Source: Pseudomonas sp. ICMP 561
GTDB taxonomy: Bacteria > Pseudomonadota > Gammaproteobacteria > Pseudomonadales > Pseudomonadaceae
NCBI RefSeq assembly: GCF_002699985.1
Contig: NZ_LKBT01000001.1
Coordinates: 372,001 to 436,000, forward strand
Direction of reading: 5' to 3'
DNA length: 64,000 nucleotides
Below, in pieces: positions 16,296-25,070 of the stretch; the first letter of the stretch is position 1; each line of letters opens with the position of its first letter. A program made the position numbers and the translations under genes. The notes under the pieces were generated by a model. It was not told the origin of the DNA and searched no databases. It saw only the letters and a program-made list of their open reading frames with translations.

Positions 16296-16919
16296 ATGAC
16301 GCACACACGACATCCCGAACGGCTAAGAGAATTCATTGGCGCACTGGCCGAGCTGATCGACAGCAATCCTCGCGAGGGTGATCTGCTGCATCGTGGCGGC
16401 AAGCTGCTGGGGCAACTGGTCAGCTACGACGACTGGCTGCCGGACGAGTACGCCATTCCCAGCCCCGAGCGTTATCAACAGTTCCTTCTGCACGCCGACT
16501 CACGGCAGCGCTTTTCGATTGTCAGTTTCGTCTGGGGCCCCGGCCAAAGCACGCCGATTCACGACCACCGCGTGTGGGGCTTGATCGGCATGTTACGTGG
16601 CGCTGAATACTCCCAAGGCTTTGCCCGCAGCCCGGATGGTCGACTGGAAAAAGAAGGCCAGGCGATTCGCCTCGAACCCGGTCATGTGGAAGCCCTGTCG
16701 CCTCGCAGCAATGACGTGCATCAGGTCAGCAATGCCTTCAGCGATCAGGTCTCGATCAGCATCCACGTTTATGGCGCCAACATCGGCGCAGTGCGGCGTG
16801 CGGTGTATCAGCCCGACGGCACCGAAAAACTGTTTATCTCCGGCTATTCCAACGCCTTTCTGCCCAACATCTGGGATCTGTCCAAAGAGAGCCCTGCCAA
16901 AGAGAGCCACGCACAATGA
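16296..16919 (+). CDS. Cysteine dioxygenase-family thiol dioxygenase
   Basis: A 207-residue cupin of the cysteine dioxygenase type I family. Such enzymes oxidise a thiol (cysteine, or 3-mercaptopropionate in many bacteria) to the sulfinate using Fe(II) and O2. The metal ligands are visible as His89 and His91 (STPIHDHRVWG) and His142 (DVHQVS). The preceding GPGQ carries a Gln, which I recall as a mark of the bacterial 3-mercaptopropionate type, so that substrate is at least as likely as cysteine. The stop overlaps the start of the rhodanese gene (ATGA), so the two are translationally coupled and probably act in sequence on thiol-derived sulfur. Confidence 0.9.
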   Translation: MTHTRHPERLREFIGALAELIDSNPREGDLLHRGGKLLGQLVSYDDWLPDEYAIPSPERYQQFLLHADSRQRFSIVSFVWGPGQSTPIHDHRVWGLIGMLRGAEYSQGFARSPDGRLEKEGQAIRLEPGHVEALSPRSNDVHQVSNAFSDQVSISIHVYGANIGAVRRAVYQPDGTEKLFISGYSNAFLPNIWDLSKESPAKESHAQ

Positions 16920-18499
16920 CTCAGTTGAACACTCGCTCCTTCGCCGATATCCGCCAGGCGCTGCTGGCTCATGAAGAACTCGCCCTGGTCGACGTTCGCG
17001 AGGAAGCACCCTTCGCCGAAGCGCACCCTTTGTTCGCGGCCAATATCCCGCTGTCCAAACTTGAGCTGGAAGTGTTGTCGCGCATCCCGCGCCTCGACAC
17101 CGCCGTGACGGTCTACGACAACGGCGAAGGTCTGGCTCAGCGCGCCGTTGAGCGTTTACAGGCATTGGGTTACAGCGATGTAAAACTGCTTGAGGGTGGC
17201 CTGCAAGGCTGGCGTGAGGCCGGCGGCGAGCTGTTCATCGACGTCAACGTGCCCAGCAAAGCCTTCGGCGAACTGGTTGAACATCATCGCCATACGCCTT
17301 CGCTGGCGGCTGAAGAAGTGCTGCAATTACTGGAATCCAAAGCTGACGTGGTGGTGCTCGACGCACGTCGCTACGACGAATACCAGACCATGAGCATCCC
17401 CAGCGGGATCAGTGTGCCCGGAGCTGAACTGGTGCTGCGTGCTCGCGAACTGGCGCCGGACCCGAACACCCGCATCATCGTCAATTGCGCGGGCCGTACC
17501 CGTAGCATTATCGGCACCCAATCGCTGGTTAACGCCGGTATTCCCAATCAGGTGAGCGCTCTGCGTAACGGCACCATTGGCTGGCTGCTGGCGGGTCAAA
17601 CACTCGATCATGGCCAGGCTCGTCGCTTTGCCGCCGTCAGCGACGACACCCGTGAAGTGGCCGGTGCCGACGCCCGCCGCGTGGCCGACAAGGCTGGCGT
17701 GCGCCGTGCAAGCCGCGCCGAGCTGAGCAATTGGCAAGCAGACCCATCGCGCACCACTTACTTGCTGGATGTGCGCACGCCGGAAGAATTTGCCAAAGGC
17801 CATTTACCCCACGCGCGCTCAACCCCGGGCGGCCAACTGGTTCAGGAAACCGATCACTACGCCAGCGTGCGCGGTGCGCGTCTGGTGCTGGTGGACGACG
17901 ACGGCGTACGCGCCAACATGTCGGCGTCCTGGCTGGCCCAACTGGGCTGGGAAGTGTTTGTGGTCGACGACCTGCAAGCCAGCGACTTCAGCGAACAAGG
18001 GGACTGGAACGCCCCGATTCCTGCGCCTCTACAAGTGGAAGAAATCAGCCCGCATACCCTCGCCGAATGGCAGCAGCATGGGGACGTCGCAGTGCTGGAT
18101 TTCACGGCCAGCGCCAACTACGTCAAGCAGCATATTCCCGGTGCATGGTGGACCTTACGCGCGCAGTTGCAAGATGCGCTGCACAAAATCCCTAAAACCG
18201 AGCGCTACGTTTTGACCTGCGGCAGCAGCAAACTCGCGCGTCTTGCCGTGCCAGAAGTTGAAGCCCTGACCGGCAAGCAGGTGTTCCTGCTCAAGGACGG
18301 CACCGCCAGTTGGATCAAGGCTGGTCTGCCACTGGAAACCGGCGAAAGCCAATTGGCCTCGCCGCGCATTGATCGCTATCGCCGCCCGTATGAGGGCACC
18401 GATGCACCACGCGAAGCCATGCAGGCCTATCTGGACTGGGAGTTCGGTCTGGTGGACCAGCTCGCCCGTGACGGTACGCATGGGTTTCATGTGATCTAG
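16916..18499 (+). CDS. Four-domain rhodanese-related sulfurtransferase
   Basis: A 527-residue protein made of four rhodanese homology domains (roughly residues 5-105, 130-230, 260-355 and 375-480). Domains 2 and 4 keep an active-site Cys, at 191 (VNCAGRTRS) and 435 (LTCGSSKLA). Domains 1 and 3 have Asp/Asn-rich loops there (YDNGEG; VDDDGV) and are presumably structural. Rhodaneses move sulfane sulfur from thiosulfate or persulfides to acceptors. Overlap with the dioxygenase gene by ATGA suggests a joint pathway. There is no signal peptide, so it is cytoplasmic. Confidence 0.92.
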   Translation: MTQLNTRSFADIRQALLAHEELALVDVREEAPFAEAHPLFAANIPLSKLELEVLSRIPRLDTAVTVYDNGEGLAQRAVERLQALGYSDVKLLEGGLQGWREAGGELFIDVNVPSKAFGELVEHHRHTPSLAAEEVLQLLESKADVVVLDARRYDEYQTMSIPSGISVPGAELVLRARELAPDPNTRIIVNCAGRTRSIIGTQSLVNAGIPNQVSALRNGTIGWLLAGQTLDHGQARRFAAVSDDTREVAGADARRVADKAGVRRASRAELSNWQADPSRTTYLLDVRTPEEFAKGHLPHARSTPGGQLVQETDHYASVRGARLVLVDDDGVRANMSASWLAQLGWEVFVVDDLQASDFSEQGDWNAPIPAPLQVEEISPHTLAEWQQHGDVAVLDFTASANYVKQHIPGAWWTLRAQLQDALHKIPKTERYVLTCGSSKLARLAVPEVEALTGKQVFLLKDGTASWIKAGLPLETGESQLASPRIDRYRRPYEGTDAPREAMQAYLDWEFGLVDQLARDGTHGFHVI

Positions 18500-18582
18500 A
18501 AGATGTTAACGCCTCTGTAAGCAGGACCGACCCCTCCAGGCGGAGGTCCTTGCCAGCACTCTATTAGCCTGGAGATACACCC

Positions 18583-19563
18583 ATGTTGTTGAACACCTTT
18601 AATTTCAAGCAACTGCTGCTGGGCGCTCTGTTGAGCGTAACCCTTGGCCAGCAGGCCATAGCGGCCGATCTCGAACCGCTGCTGGTCGCCAATCAGAAAT
18701 CCACGATCAAGGCCCTGCTGCAAGTCTCCGGCGAACTGAAAAACGTGCCTTACGAAATCAGGTTTTCCGAATTCCCTTCTGCCGCCCCCTTGGGTGAGGC
18801 ATTGAACGCAGGTGCCGTTGATATTGGCGCATTAGGCGATGCGCCCTACGTGTTTGCGCTGGGTGCTGGCGCGCCCCTGAAAGTCGTCAGTATTACCCAT
18901 GCCGAAGGCCGTTTCACCACCGCGTTGCTGGTGCCCAAAGACTCACCGATCAAGACCGTCGCCGATCTCAAGGGCAAGCGCATCGTTACCGGACGCGGCT
19001 CCATCGGCCACTATCTGGCAATCAGGGCCTTGCGTCAGGCAGGCCTGAAAACCAGCGATGTCACCTTCATCAACCTGCTGCCGGGTGAATCGCGCATTCT
19101 GTTGTCCAGCGGCGGAGCCGATGCCTGGGCCACCTGGGCCCCGTACACCACAGTAGCCACCACCCAGAGCCATGACCGGGTACTGGTCAGTGGCAGCGAG
19201 CTGTTGAGCAATCACCTGTACCTGGCCGCGACCAGCAAGGCCATCGCTGAAAAACGCGTGCAACTCGATGACTTCGTGGCACGGGTCGAGCGCGCCTATC
19301 TGTGGAGCAACACCCACCCTGCCGAGTACGCCAAGGCTCAGGCTGCGATCACCGGCCTGCCAATCGAGGTTCATCTGGAAATTGCCAACGCCACCAAAAT
19401 GAACCGGGTAGAGATCGACGACAACGTCATCAAGGGCTTGCAAGCCACCGCTGATATTTACCAACAGGAAGGCATCCTGACCAAATCGATCGACGTCTCA
19501 AAAGGCTTCGACAAAAGCTTCAACGCTTCGCGTGCTCAAGTTGTGCAAACAGCCGCTCACTAA
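18583..19563 (+). CDS. ABC transporter substrate-binding protein, sulfonate/nitrate (SsuA/TauA) type
   Basis: 326 residues with a signal peptide (to about residue 27, QAIAA) and the SsuA-like core: LLVANQKSTIKALLQVSGEL, VDIGALGDAPYVFALGAGAP, LKGKRIVTGRGSIGHYLAIRAL. It would bind an organosulfur compound in the periplasm. No permease or ATPase gene follows, so it must share a transporter encoded elsewhere. It lies 83 bases after the rhodanese gene and 39 bases before the monooxygenase on the same strand, which suggests one sulfur-scavenging unit, probably induced by sulfate limitation. Confidence 0.9.
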   Translation: MLLNTFNFKQLLLGALLSVTLGQQAIAADLEPLLVANQKSTIKALLQVSGELKNVPYEIRFSEFPSAAPLGEALNAGAVDIGALGDAPYVFALGAGAPLKVVSITHAEGRFTTALLVPKDSPIKTVADLKGKRIVTGRGSIGHYLAIRALRQAGLKTSDVTFINLLPGESRILLSSGGADAWATWAPYTTVATTQSHDRVLVSGSELLSNHLYLAATSKAIAEKRVQLDDFVARVERAYLWSNTHPAEYAKAQAAITGLPIEVHLEIANATKMNRVEIDDNVIKGLQATADIYQQEGILTKSIDVSKGFDKSFNASRAQVVQTAAH

Positions 19564-19602
19564 CTCTCACGCAATCCTATTTTCAGATTCAGGAGCACGC
19601 TC

Positions 19603-20955
19603 ATGAGTAAGCCTCGTCAAAAAGAGCCACGTCAATTGAAGCTAGGCGCAATGGTCCACGGTGTCGGTCACGGCTGGGGCGAATGGCGTCACCCGAACGC
19701 ATTGGCAGATGCCAGCGTTAATTTCGGTTATTACAAGCAGCAGGCGAAACTGGCAGAAGCGGCCAAATTTGATTTCGTGTTCATCGCTGACAGCCTGCAC
19801 ATCCACGAGAAATCCAGCCCGCATTACCTCAACCGCTTCGAGCCGCTGACCATTCTCTCGGCACTGGCCGCGACCACGGAAAATATCGGTCTGGTGGCTA
19901 CCGTCACCGTGAGCTACACCGAACCGTTTCAGGTGGCGCGGCAAATCTCTTCGCTGGATCACATCAGCGGTGGCCGTGCTGGCTGGAACGTCGTCACGTC
20001 ATGGCTCAGCGGTACTGCCGACAACTTCAGTAAGGGCGAACACCCGCCGCATCCCGTGCGCTATCGCATTGCCAAGGAGCACGTCTCAGTGGTCAAAGGC
20101 TTGTGGGATTCCTGGGAAGACGACGCCTTTGCCCGTAACAAAAAAACCGGTGAGTTTTTCACACCCGGCAAACTGCATGCCCTGAACCACAAAGGCGAGT
20201 TTTTCTCGGTCAAAGGCCCGCTGAATATCGCCCGCTCGAAACAAGGCCATCCGCTGATTTTCCAGGCAGGAACATCCGAGGACGGACGCAACTTCGCAGC
20301 CGAATATTCAGATGCGATCTTCGTCCATGCCGAGTCGCTGGAAGAGGCACAGGCTTACTACCGGGACCTGAAAAAACGTGCGGCGGGCTTTGGGCGTAAC
20401 CCATTGGACTTGTCGATTTTGCCGGGCATCCGCCCTATCGTCGGCCGCGATGAAGCAGAAGTTGAAAGCCGTTATCAGCAGGCCGTGGAGCTGGTGAGCA
20501 TCGAAGACGCCATCGTCGCGCTGGGCCGTCCGTTCAATGATCACGACTTCAGCCAATACCCGCTGGACGCGCCATTCCCTGAGTTGGGCGACCTGGGTTC
20601 CAACAGCCAGAAAGGCGGTTCGGACCGGATCAAACAACTGGCGAAGGATGAAGGCCTGACCCTGCGCGAAGTGGCGCTGTTCTTCTCCCGACCACGCCGC
20701 GAATTCGTCGGCACGCCCGAGCAGGTTGCCGACACCATTCAGACCTGGTTCGAACACGAAGCGGCAGATGGTTTCATCATCAACTCGCTGCTGCCGGATG
20801 GCTTGCAGTACTTCGCGGAACTGGTGGTTCCGGTCTTGCAACAACGAGGTTTGTTTCGCAGCGAATACACCGGTTCGACCTTACGCGAGCACTTCAATCT
20901 GCAAGTGCCGCAAAACCGCTACGCGCAGCTGGAAGAGGCTGCGGAGCTGGCCTGA
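19603..20955 (+). CDS. FMN-dependent monooxygenase, NtaA/SnaA/DszA family
   Basis: A 450-residue bacterial-luciferase-like (LLM class) flavin monooxygenase. The DszA/NtaA marks are [11 protein letters not shown] near the N-terminus, [47 protein letters not shown], and the C-terminal [18 protein letters not shown]. Such enzymes cleave C-S or C-N bonds using FMNH2 from a separate reductase. In this context the substrate is probably a sulfonate or sulfone. A good ribosome site (AGGAGC) precedes the ATG. Confidence 0.92.
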   Translation: MSKPRQKEPRQLKLGAMVHGVGHGWGEWRHPNALADASVNFGYYKQQAKLAEAAKFDFVFIADSLHIHEKSSPHYLNRFEPLTILSALAATTENIGLVATVTVSYTEPFQVARQISSLDHISGGRAGWNVVTSWLSGTADNFSKGEHPPHPVRYRIAKEHVSVVKGLWDSWEDDAFARNKKTGEFFTPGKLHALNHKGEFFSVKGPLNIARSKQGHPLIFQAGTSEDGRNFAAEYSDAIFVHAESLEEAQAYYRDLKKRAAGFGRNPLDLSILPGIRPIVGRDEAEVESRYQQAVELVSIEDAIVALGRPFNDHDFSQYPLDAPFPELGDLGSNSQKGGSDRIKQLAKDEGLTLREVALFFSRPRREFVGTPEQVADTIQTWFEHEAADGFIINSLLPDGLQYFAELVVPVLQQRGLFRSEYTGSTLREHFNLQVPQNRYAQLEEAAELA

Positions 20956-20960
20956 CTCCT

Positions 20961-21046
20961 GTTGGAGCGAGGCTTGGTCTGAACGGTACCCGAGATAGCT
21001 GACGTACCGCGGTGACAGCTTCGCGGGCAAGCCTCGCTCCAACAAG
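20961..21046. repeat. REP doublet (REPIN), GAGCGAGGCTTG class
   Basis: The arms are GTTGGAGCGAGGCTTG and GGGCAAGCCTCGCTCCAACA. It sits between two genes of the same sulfur unit and may stabilise or attenuate the transcript. Confidence 0.85.
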
Positions 21047-21067
21047 TACATAAAGGAAACCCCATCA

Positions 21068-22255
21068 ATGAGCGTATTTCCCCTTCGCCCCGTTGCCGCC
21101 AGCGACATCGAATCCGCCGAGGCTTTCACCGCGCGGCTGACCTCAATCACCGCCGCCCTGGCCGCAACCGCCGAACGCTATGACGACAGCGGCGAGTTTC
21201 CCCATGAGAACTTTCGCTTATTACACGAGCACGGTTTGCTCGCCCTGACCGTACCGATTGAGCTGGGCGGCGGCGGTGCTGATTTGCCTCAAGCGCTGCA
21301 AGCCATCAGCGCTGTCGCTCAGGGCGAGCCATCCACGGCGTTGATTCTGGTCATGCAATACATCCAGCATGCACGCCTGCAGCAGAGCAAAAGCTGGCCG
21401 GAGCATCTGCGTCTGCAAGTGGCCAAAGAAGCGGTGCGCGATGGCGCGTTGATCAACTCTCTGCGCGTAGAACCCGATCTTGGCACCCCTGCTCGCGGAG
21501 GTCTGCCTGCGACTACGGCGAGGCGTACCACCGAGGGCTGGCGCATCAGCGGCAGCAAGATTTACTCCACCGGCAGCCATGGCCTGACCTGGTACAACGT
21601 CTGGGCGCGCAGCGACGATGCCGATCCTTTGGTGGGTGCCTGGCTGGTACACAAGGACACGCCAGGCATTCGAATCGTCGAAGACTGGGACCACTTGGGC
21701 ATGCGTGCCACGTGCAGCCATGAAGTGATCTTTGAAGACGTATTGGTGCCACTGGAACACGCCGTCAGCGTCAGCCCATGGAGTGCACCGCAGGCAGAGC
21801 TCGACCCGGCAGGCTTCATGTGGATGTCGGTCTTGCTGTCCTCGGTCTACGACGGCGTCGCCCGCTCGGCGCGCAACTGGTTCGTGCAGTGGCTGGAAGA
21901 GCGTAAACCGTCCAACCTCGGTGCCGCGTTATCGACCTTGCCGCGCTTTCAGGAAGTAGTCGGTGAAATCGATACATTGCTGTTCAACAACCACAGCCTG
22001 CTGCAATCGGCTGCCACGGGGCTGACCCCGCCAGCCCATGCTGCGCAGATCAAATACCTCGTGACAACCAACGCTATTCGCGCCGTGGAGCTGGCGATAG
22101 AAGCAGCGGGCAACCCTGGCCTGTCGCGCAGCAACCCGTTGCAGCGCCACCTGCGCAATGTGCTGTGCGCACGGATTCACACACCACAGAATGACGTGAC
22201 GTTGACAGGCGTCGGCAAGGCGGTGTTTGCAGAGCGGGAGAAAGCGAATCGGTAG
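21068..22255 (+). CDS. Acyl-CoA dehydrogenase-like flavoprotein (SfnB/DszC type)
   Basis: 395 residues of the acyl-CoA dehydrogenase fold: N-terminal helical domain, mid beta domain (STGSHGLTWYNVWARSDD; WDHLGMRATCSHEVIFEDV), and C-terminal helices (AARNW-type FAD region). The company of a DszA-like monooxygenase and a sulfonate-binding protein points to the SfnB/DszC branch, used for reductive or oxygenative handling of organosulfur compounds, rather than fatty-acid oxidation. AAAGGAAA precedes the ATG. It is the last gene of the unit. Confidence 0.88.
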   Translation: MSVFPLRPVAASDIESAEAFTARLTSITAALAATAERYDDSGEFPHENFRLLHEHGLLALTVPIELGGGGADLPQALQAISAVAQGEPSTALILVMQYIQHARLQQSKSWPEHLRLQVAKEAVRDGALINSLRVEPDLGTPARGGLPATTARRTTEGWRISGSKIYSTGSHGLTWYNVWARSDDADPLVGAWLVHKDTPGIRIVEDWDHLGMRATCSHEVIFEDVLVPLEHAVSVSPWSAPQAELDPAGFMWMSVLLSSVYDGVARSARNWFVQWLEERKPSNLGAALSTLPRFQEVVGEIDTLLFNNHSLLQSAATGLTPPAHAAQIKYLVTTNAIRAVELAIEAAGNPGLSRSNPLQRHLRNVLCARIHTPQNDVTLTGVGKAVFAEREKANR

Positions 22256-22785
22256 GTGAGGAATTGTTCTGCGTCTGGCCTGCCCCCTGAATGGAACGTT
22301 GGACGACGTCAAACGCCCTGAACGTTGCAAGAGGTGTTTAAATCGGCGCTCAGAGGCCGAGCCCTGTTAGCAGCGTTCCAGGGTATTCACAGATCTAATA
22401 ACTACGACTAAAACACATTAAAAATGTGTACTGAGATACGGGCGTATCCTGCAAGTTCCCAATTAATACTTCGGTTTATTTCAAGCCATGAATAATTTCT
22501 ATATTGCCTATAGAAATCCCCACCCCAAACAGTGATCGTACAACTTCTTTTTTTGCGGGGTGCCGCCAAGGCTGCACCTTACGCCTCAAAAAAATATTTT
22601 TAAAACCAATGAACTCATTGCAGTTTCAGTTGTATTTATCCGTCGCTAAAACTGTAATAAATATTATCTTAAAGTTATCAATCTTTTATTAAAGTTTCTC
22701 AAACCGCCACCGATAAAACTCCAACTGGACTATTGGCAAGGAGCAGCCTCATACCGTATTTCTAAAAGTACTCGGAGCATTATTC
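22256..22785. other. Non-coding, AT-rich region before the chemoreceptor gene
   Basis: About 530 bases; the stretch 22380-22700 is much richer in A+T than its neighbours and has no credible gene. Near its end is a flagellar sigma-type promoter (22690-22716). Confidence 0.7.
22690..22716 (+). promoter_or_regulatory. FliA (sigma28) promoter of the chemoreceptor gene
   Basis: TAAAGTTT, 11 bases, then ACCGATAA. This differs from the TAAAGTTT-N11-GCCGATAA consensus at one base. It lies about 70 bases upstream of the receptor ATG and fits motility-linked expression. Confidence 0.85.
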
Positions 22786-24699
22786 ATGCTGAAAATGATT
22801 CATCGCGGGCTTTCGAATATAGCCGTTCATACCAAGCTTGCACTGGGCTTTGGCATGGTCATGCTGCTCACCGTACTCATCGCCGCGGCAGGCTGGTCGG
22901 GTATCAAGGAAATGGGCGAACGAAGCCAGAGAATCGATGACATCGGCAAGCTCGGTTCCTTGACCAGAGATATACGTATTGAGCGACTTGCCTACATCAT
23001 CACGCCTGACAACGAGCGAGCCGCCAGCTGGTTAAAAGCCGTGGATAATCTGGACCGGCATCTCGAGTACGCCCGTCCGATGTTCAGCTCCGCCCTCAAC
23101 GTCCCCCACCTCAACGCTGCCAGTGATGGATTGAAAGACTATCGTGTTCAATACGATGCAGTCGTCAAGGCCACAAACGCACGAGAGGCAACACGGGAAG
23201 TATTTGGCAACCATGCCGAAGATGCGGCAAAAAATCTCGAACGCTTGAACGTCTTCGCCAACGCTGAAACGGGCGATGCCGCCATGCGTGACAGCGTGAC
23301 ACGTGCCCGTGCCTTGTTTCAGCGCATGCGCTTTGATGTCAGGGGTTACACGTATACGTTGAATACAGACGCTGAGCGGCAAGCCAAGGAATCCATAGCT
23401 GAAGTCATACGCTTCATCGAAAGCCTGAAAGGGTCAGGGCTTCCGGCAGAGACGCTTCAAAGTATAGGCACGTCGCTGAAGGCTTATCAAAGTACCGTGC
23501 AGCAGTTTTCTGATGCTCAGGCAAAGATCACCGAGTCTCAGGCGAATATTTCCAAAGACATCAAAATACTGTTCGCCGCGGCCGATGAGCTTACAAAAAA
23601 TCAGACAACCTTGCGCCTGCAGGACCTTGCGCAATCTAGAGACTTGCTCATCATTGGTCTGGTTATCGCTTTGATTGTAAGTGCCCTTGCAGCCTGGATT
23701 ATTACTCGCCTTATCGTTACTCCTCTGTTGAAGACCCTGGCTGTCGCTGAACGCGTCGCCAACGGCGATCTCACTCACGATCAGATTTCCGATCGCCGAG
23801 ACGAACTGGGCCGACTTGAAAACACCATGCAAAAAATGACCGTCAAGCTAAGGGGCTTGATCGGCGGTCTCAAGGACGGTGTCGTGCAGATCGCAAGCGC
23901 TGCAGAGCAGTTGTCTGCCGTGACCGAGCAAACGAGCAGCGGTGTCCAGAGCCAAAAATCCGAAACGGATCAAGTCGCGACGGCGATGCATGAGATGGGC
24001 GCGACAGTCCAGGAAGTTGCCCGCAATGCGGAGCTCGCTTCCGGCGCAGCAGTCAATGCCTCAAGAGAGGCCCGCGAAGGTGACATCATTGTTTCCCAGG
24101 CGGTAAACCAGATTGAAAGCCTGGCACTTGAAGTCGGGCATTCAAAAACCGCCATGGATGACCTCAAGCGCGAAAGCGACAAGATCGGCGGCGTGCTGGA
24201 TGTTATCAAAGCCGTGGCGGAGCAAACCAACCTCCTGGCGCTCAATGCTGCCATTGAAGCAGCACGGGCAGGCGAAGCAGGTCGCGGATTTGCGGTGGTT
24301 GCGGATGAGGTAAGGAGTCTTGCTCAGCGCACCCAGACTTCCACCGAGGAAATTGCAAATCTGATTCACGGACTGCACAAAGGAACCGAGCGGGTTGCTG
24401 CGATTCTGGATAACAGCCGCAGCCTGACAGACAGCTCTGTTGAACTGACTCGCAAGGCCGGAACATCCTTGAACAGCATTAGCCGCTCCGTCTCTGAAAT
24501 CGAGTCCATGAATCAACAGATCGCCGCCGCTGCGGAACAGCAGAGCGCCGTCACCGAGGAGATCAATCGCAGCGTGCTCAATGTGCGCGATATCTCAGAG
24601 CAGACAGCCGCCGCCAGCGAGGAAACCGCGTCGTCCAGCGTAGAACTGGCCCGTCTGGGTGTTCAGCTACAAACGATGGTCAATCAGTTTAAAGTCTGA
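22786..24699 (+). CDS. Methyl-accepting chemotaxis protein
   Basis: A 637-residue transmembrane chemoreceptor. TM1 lies near residues 18-43 ([20 protein letters not shown]) and TM2 near 288-312 ([20 protein letters not shown]). Between them is a roughly 240-residue helical periplasmic domain that resembles a long four-helix bundle (HBM-like). A HAMP domain follows ([22 protein letters not shown]), then the signalling domain with the conserved hairpin tip [32 protein letters not shown]. There is no C-terminal CheR-binding pentapeptide (it ends NQFKV). Its ligand cannot be told from sequence. The FliA-type promoter upstream supports a chemotaxis role. Confidence 0.95.
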   Translation: MLKMIHRGLSNIAVHTKLALGFGMVMLLTVLIAAAGWSGIKEMGERSQRIDDIGKLGSLTRDIRIERLAYIITPDNERAASWLKAVDNLDRHLEYARPMFSSALNVPHLNAASDGLKDYRVQYDAVVKATNAREATREVFGNHAEDAAKNLERLNVFANAETGDAAMRDSVTRARALFQRMRFDVRGYTYTLNTDAERQAKESIAEVIRFIESLKGSGLPAETLQSIGTSLKAYQSTVQQFSDAQAKITESQANISKDIKILFAAADELTKNQTTLRLQDLAQSRDLLIIGLVIALIVSALAAWIITRLIVTPLLKTLAVAERVANGDLTHDQISDRRDELGRLENTMQKMTVKLRGLIGGLKDGVVQIASAAEQLSAVTEQTSSGVQSQKSETDQVATAMHEMGATVQEVARNAELASGAAVNASREAREGDIIVSQAVNQIESLALEVGHSKTAMDDLKRESDKIGGVLDVIKAVAEQTNLLALNAAIEAARAGEAGRGFAVVADEVRSLAQRTQTSTEEIANLIHGLHKGTERVAAILDNSRSLTDSSVELTRKAGTSLNSISRSVSEIESMNQQIAAAAEQQSAVTEEINRSVLNVRDISEQTAAASEETASSSVELARLGVQLQTMVNQFKV

Positions 24700-24711
24700 C
24701 CCGCACAAACC

Positions 24712-24806
24712 CGTAGGACCGGCTTTAGCCGGGAGGACTTCGAGGCATTCGCCAGATCTCCTTCGGTAGAAAAATACCGCCCTCCCGGCTAAAGCCGGTC
24801 CTACGG
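24712..24806. repeat. REP doublet (REPIN), GGACCGGCTTTAGCCGGGAGG class
   Basis: Inverted arms CGTAGGACCGGCTTTAGCCG and CGGCTAAAGCCGGTCCTACG, immediately downstream of the chemoreceptor stop. Confidence 0.9.
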
Positions 24807-24971
24807 GATTGCAGGTAAACATGGAATTTCCCACACAGGCATTTCCATTCAAAACCGATCCTGCTCCAACCCTCACGAAGTATGACGACTTTAGATACCT
24901 CCCCTCGATAAAAAGAACCACCCTTCTCCCTCCGAAACACCTACACACCCCATAAAAACTGCAAATACCCG

Positions 24972-25001
24972 TTGACACATCCAGTCGACCGGGAAAATAA
25001 T
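24972..25001 (+). promoter_or_regulatory. Sigma70-like promoter of the acidic-sugar cluster
   Basis: A -35 TTGACA at 24972-24977 and a -10-like AATAAT at 24996-25001 with 18 bases between, about 70 bases before the dehydratase ATG. The operator-like palindrome at 25013-25028 lies just downstream, over the expected start of transcription. Confidence 0.6.
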
Positions 25002-25012
25002 CCCCCCATCGT

Positions 25013-25028
25013 TGTATGACGACATACA
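25013..25028. promoter_or_regulatory. Palindromic operator, candidate GntR/FCD regulator site
   Basis: TGTATG-ACGA-CATACA, perfect 6-base arms. Its place just after the -10 region suits repression of the dehydratase/transporter cluster by one of the two GntR-family proteins encoded at its far end. Confidence 0.6.
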
Positions 25029-25070
25029 GCAAAGCCACCTAATAATCACAATATCCAAGGCAAGCTTTCT

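Noticed and set aside
24381..24410. GGAACC sequences at about 24383, 29907 and 50896 as possible hrp boxes
   Set aside because: None has CCAC at 16 bases, and they lie inside genes or repeats.
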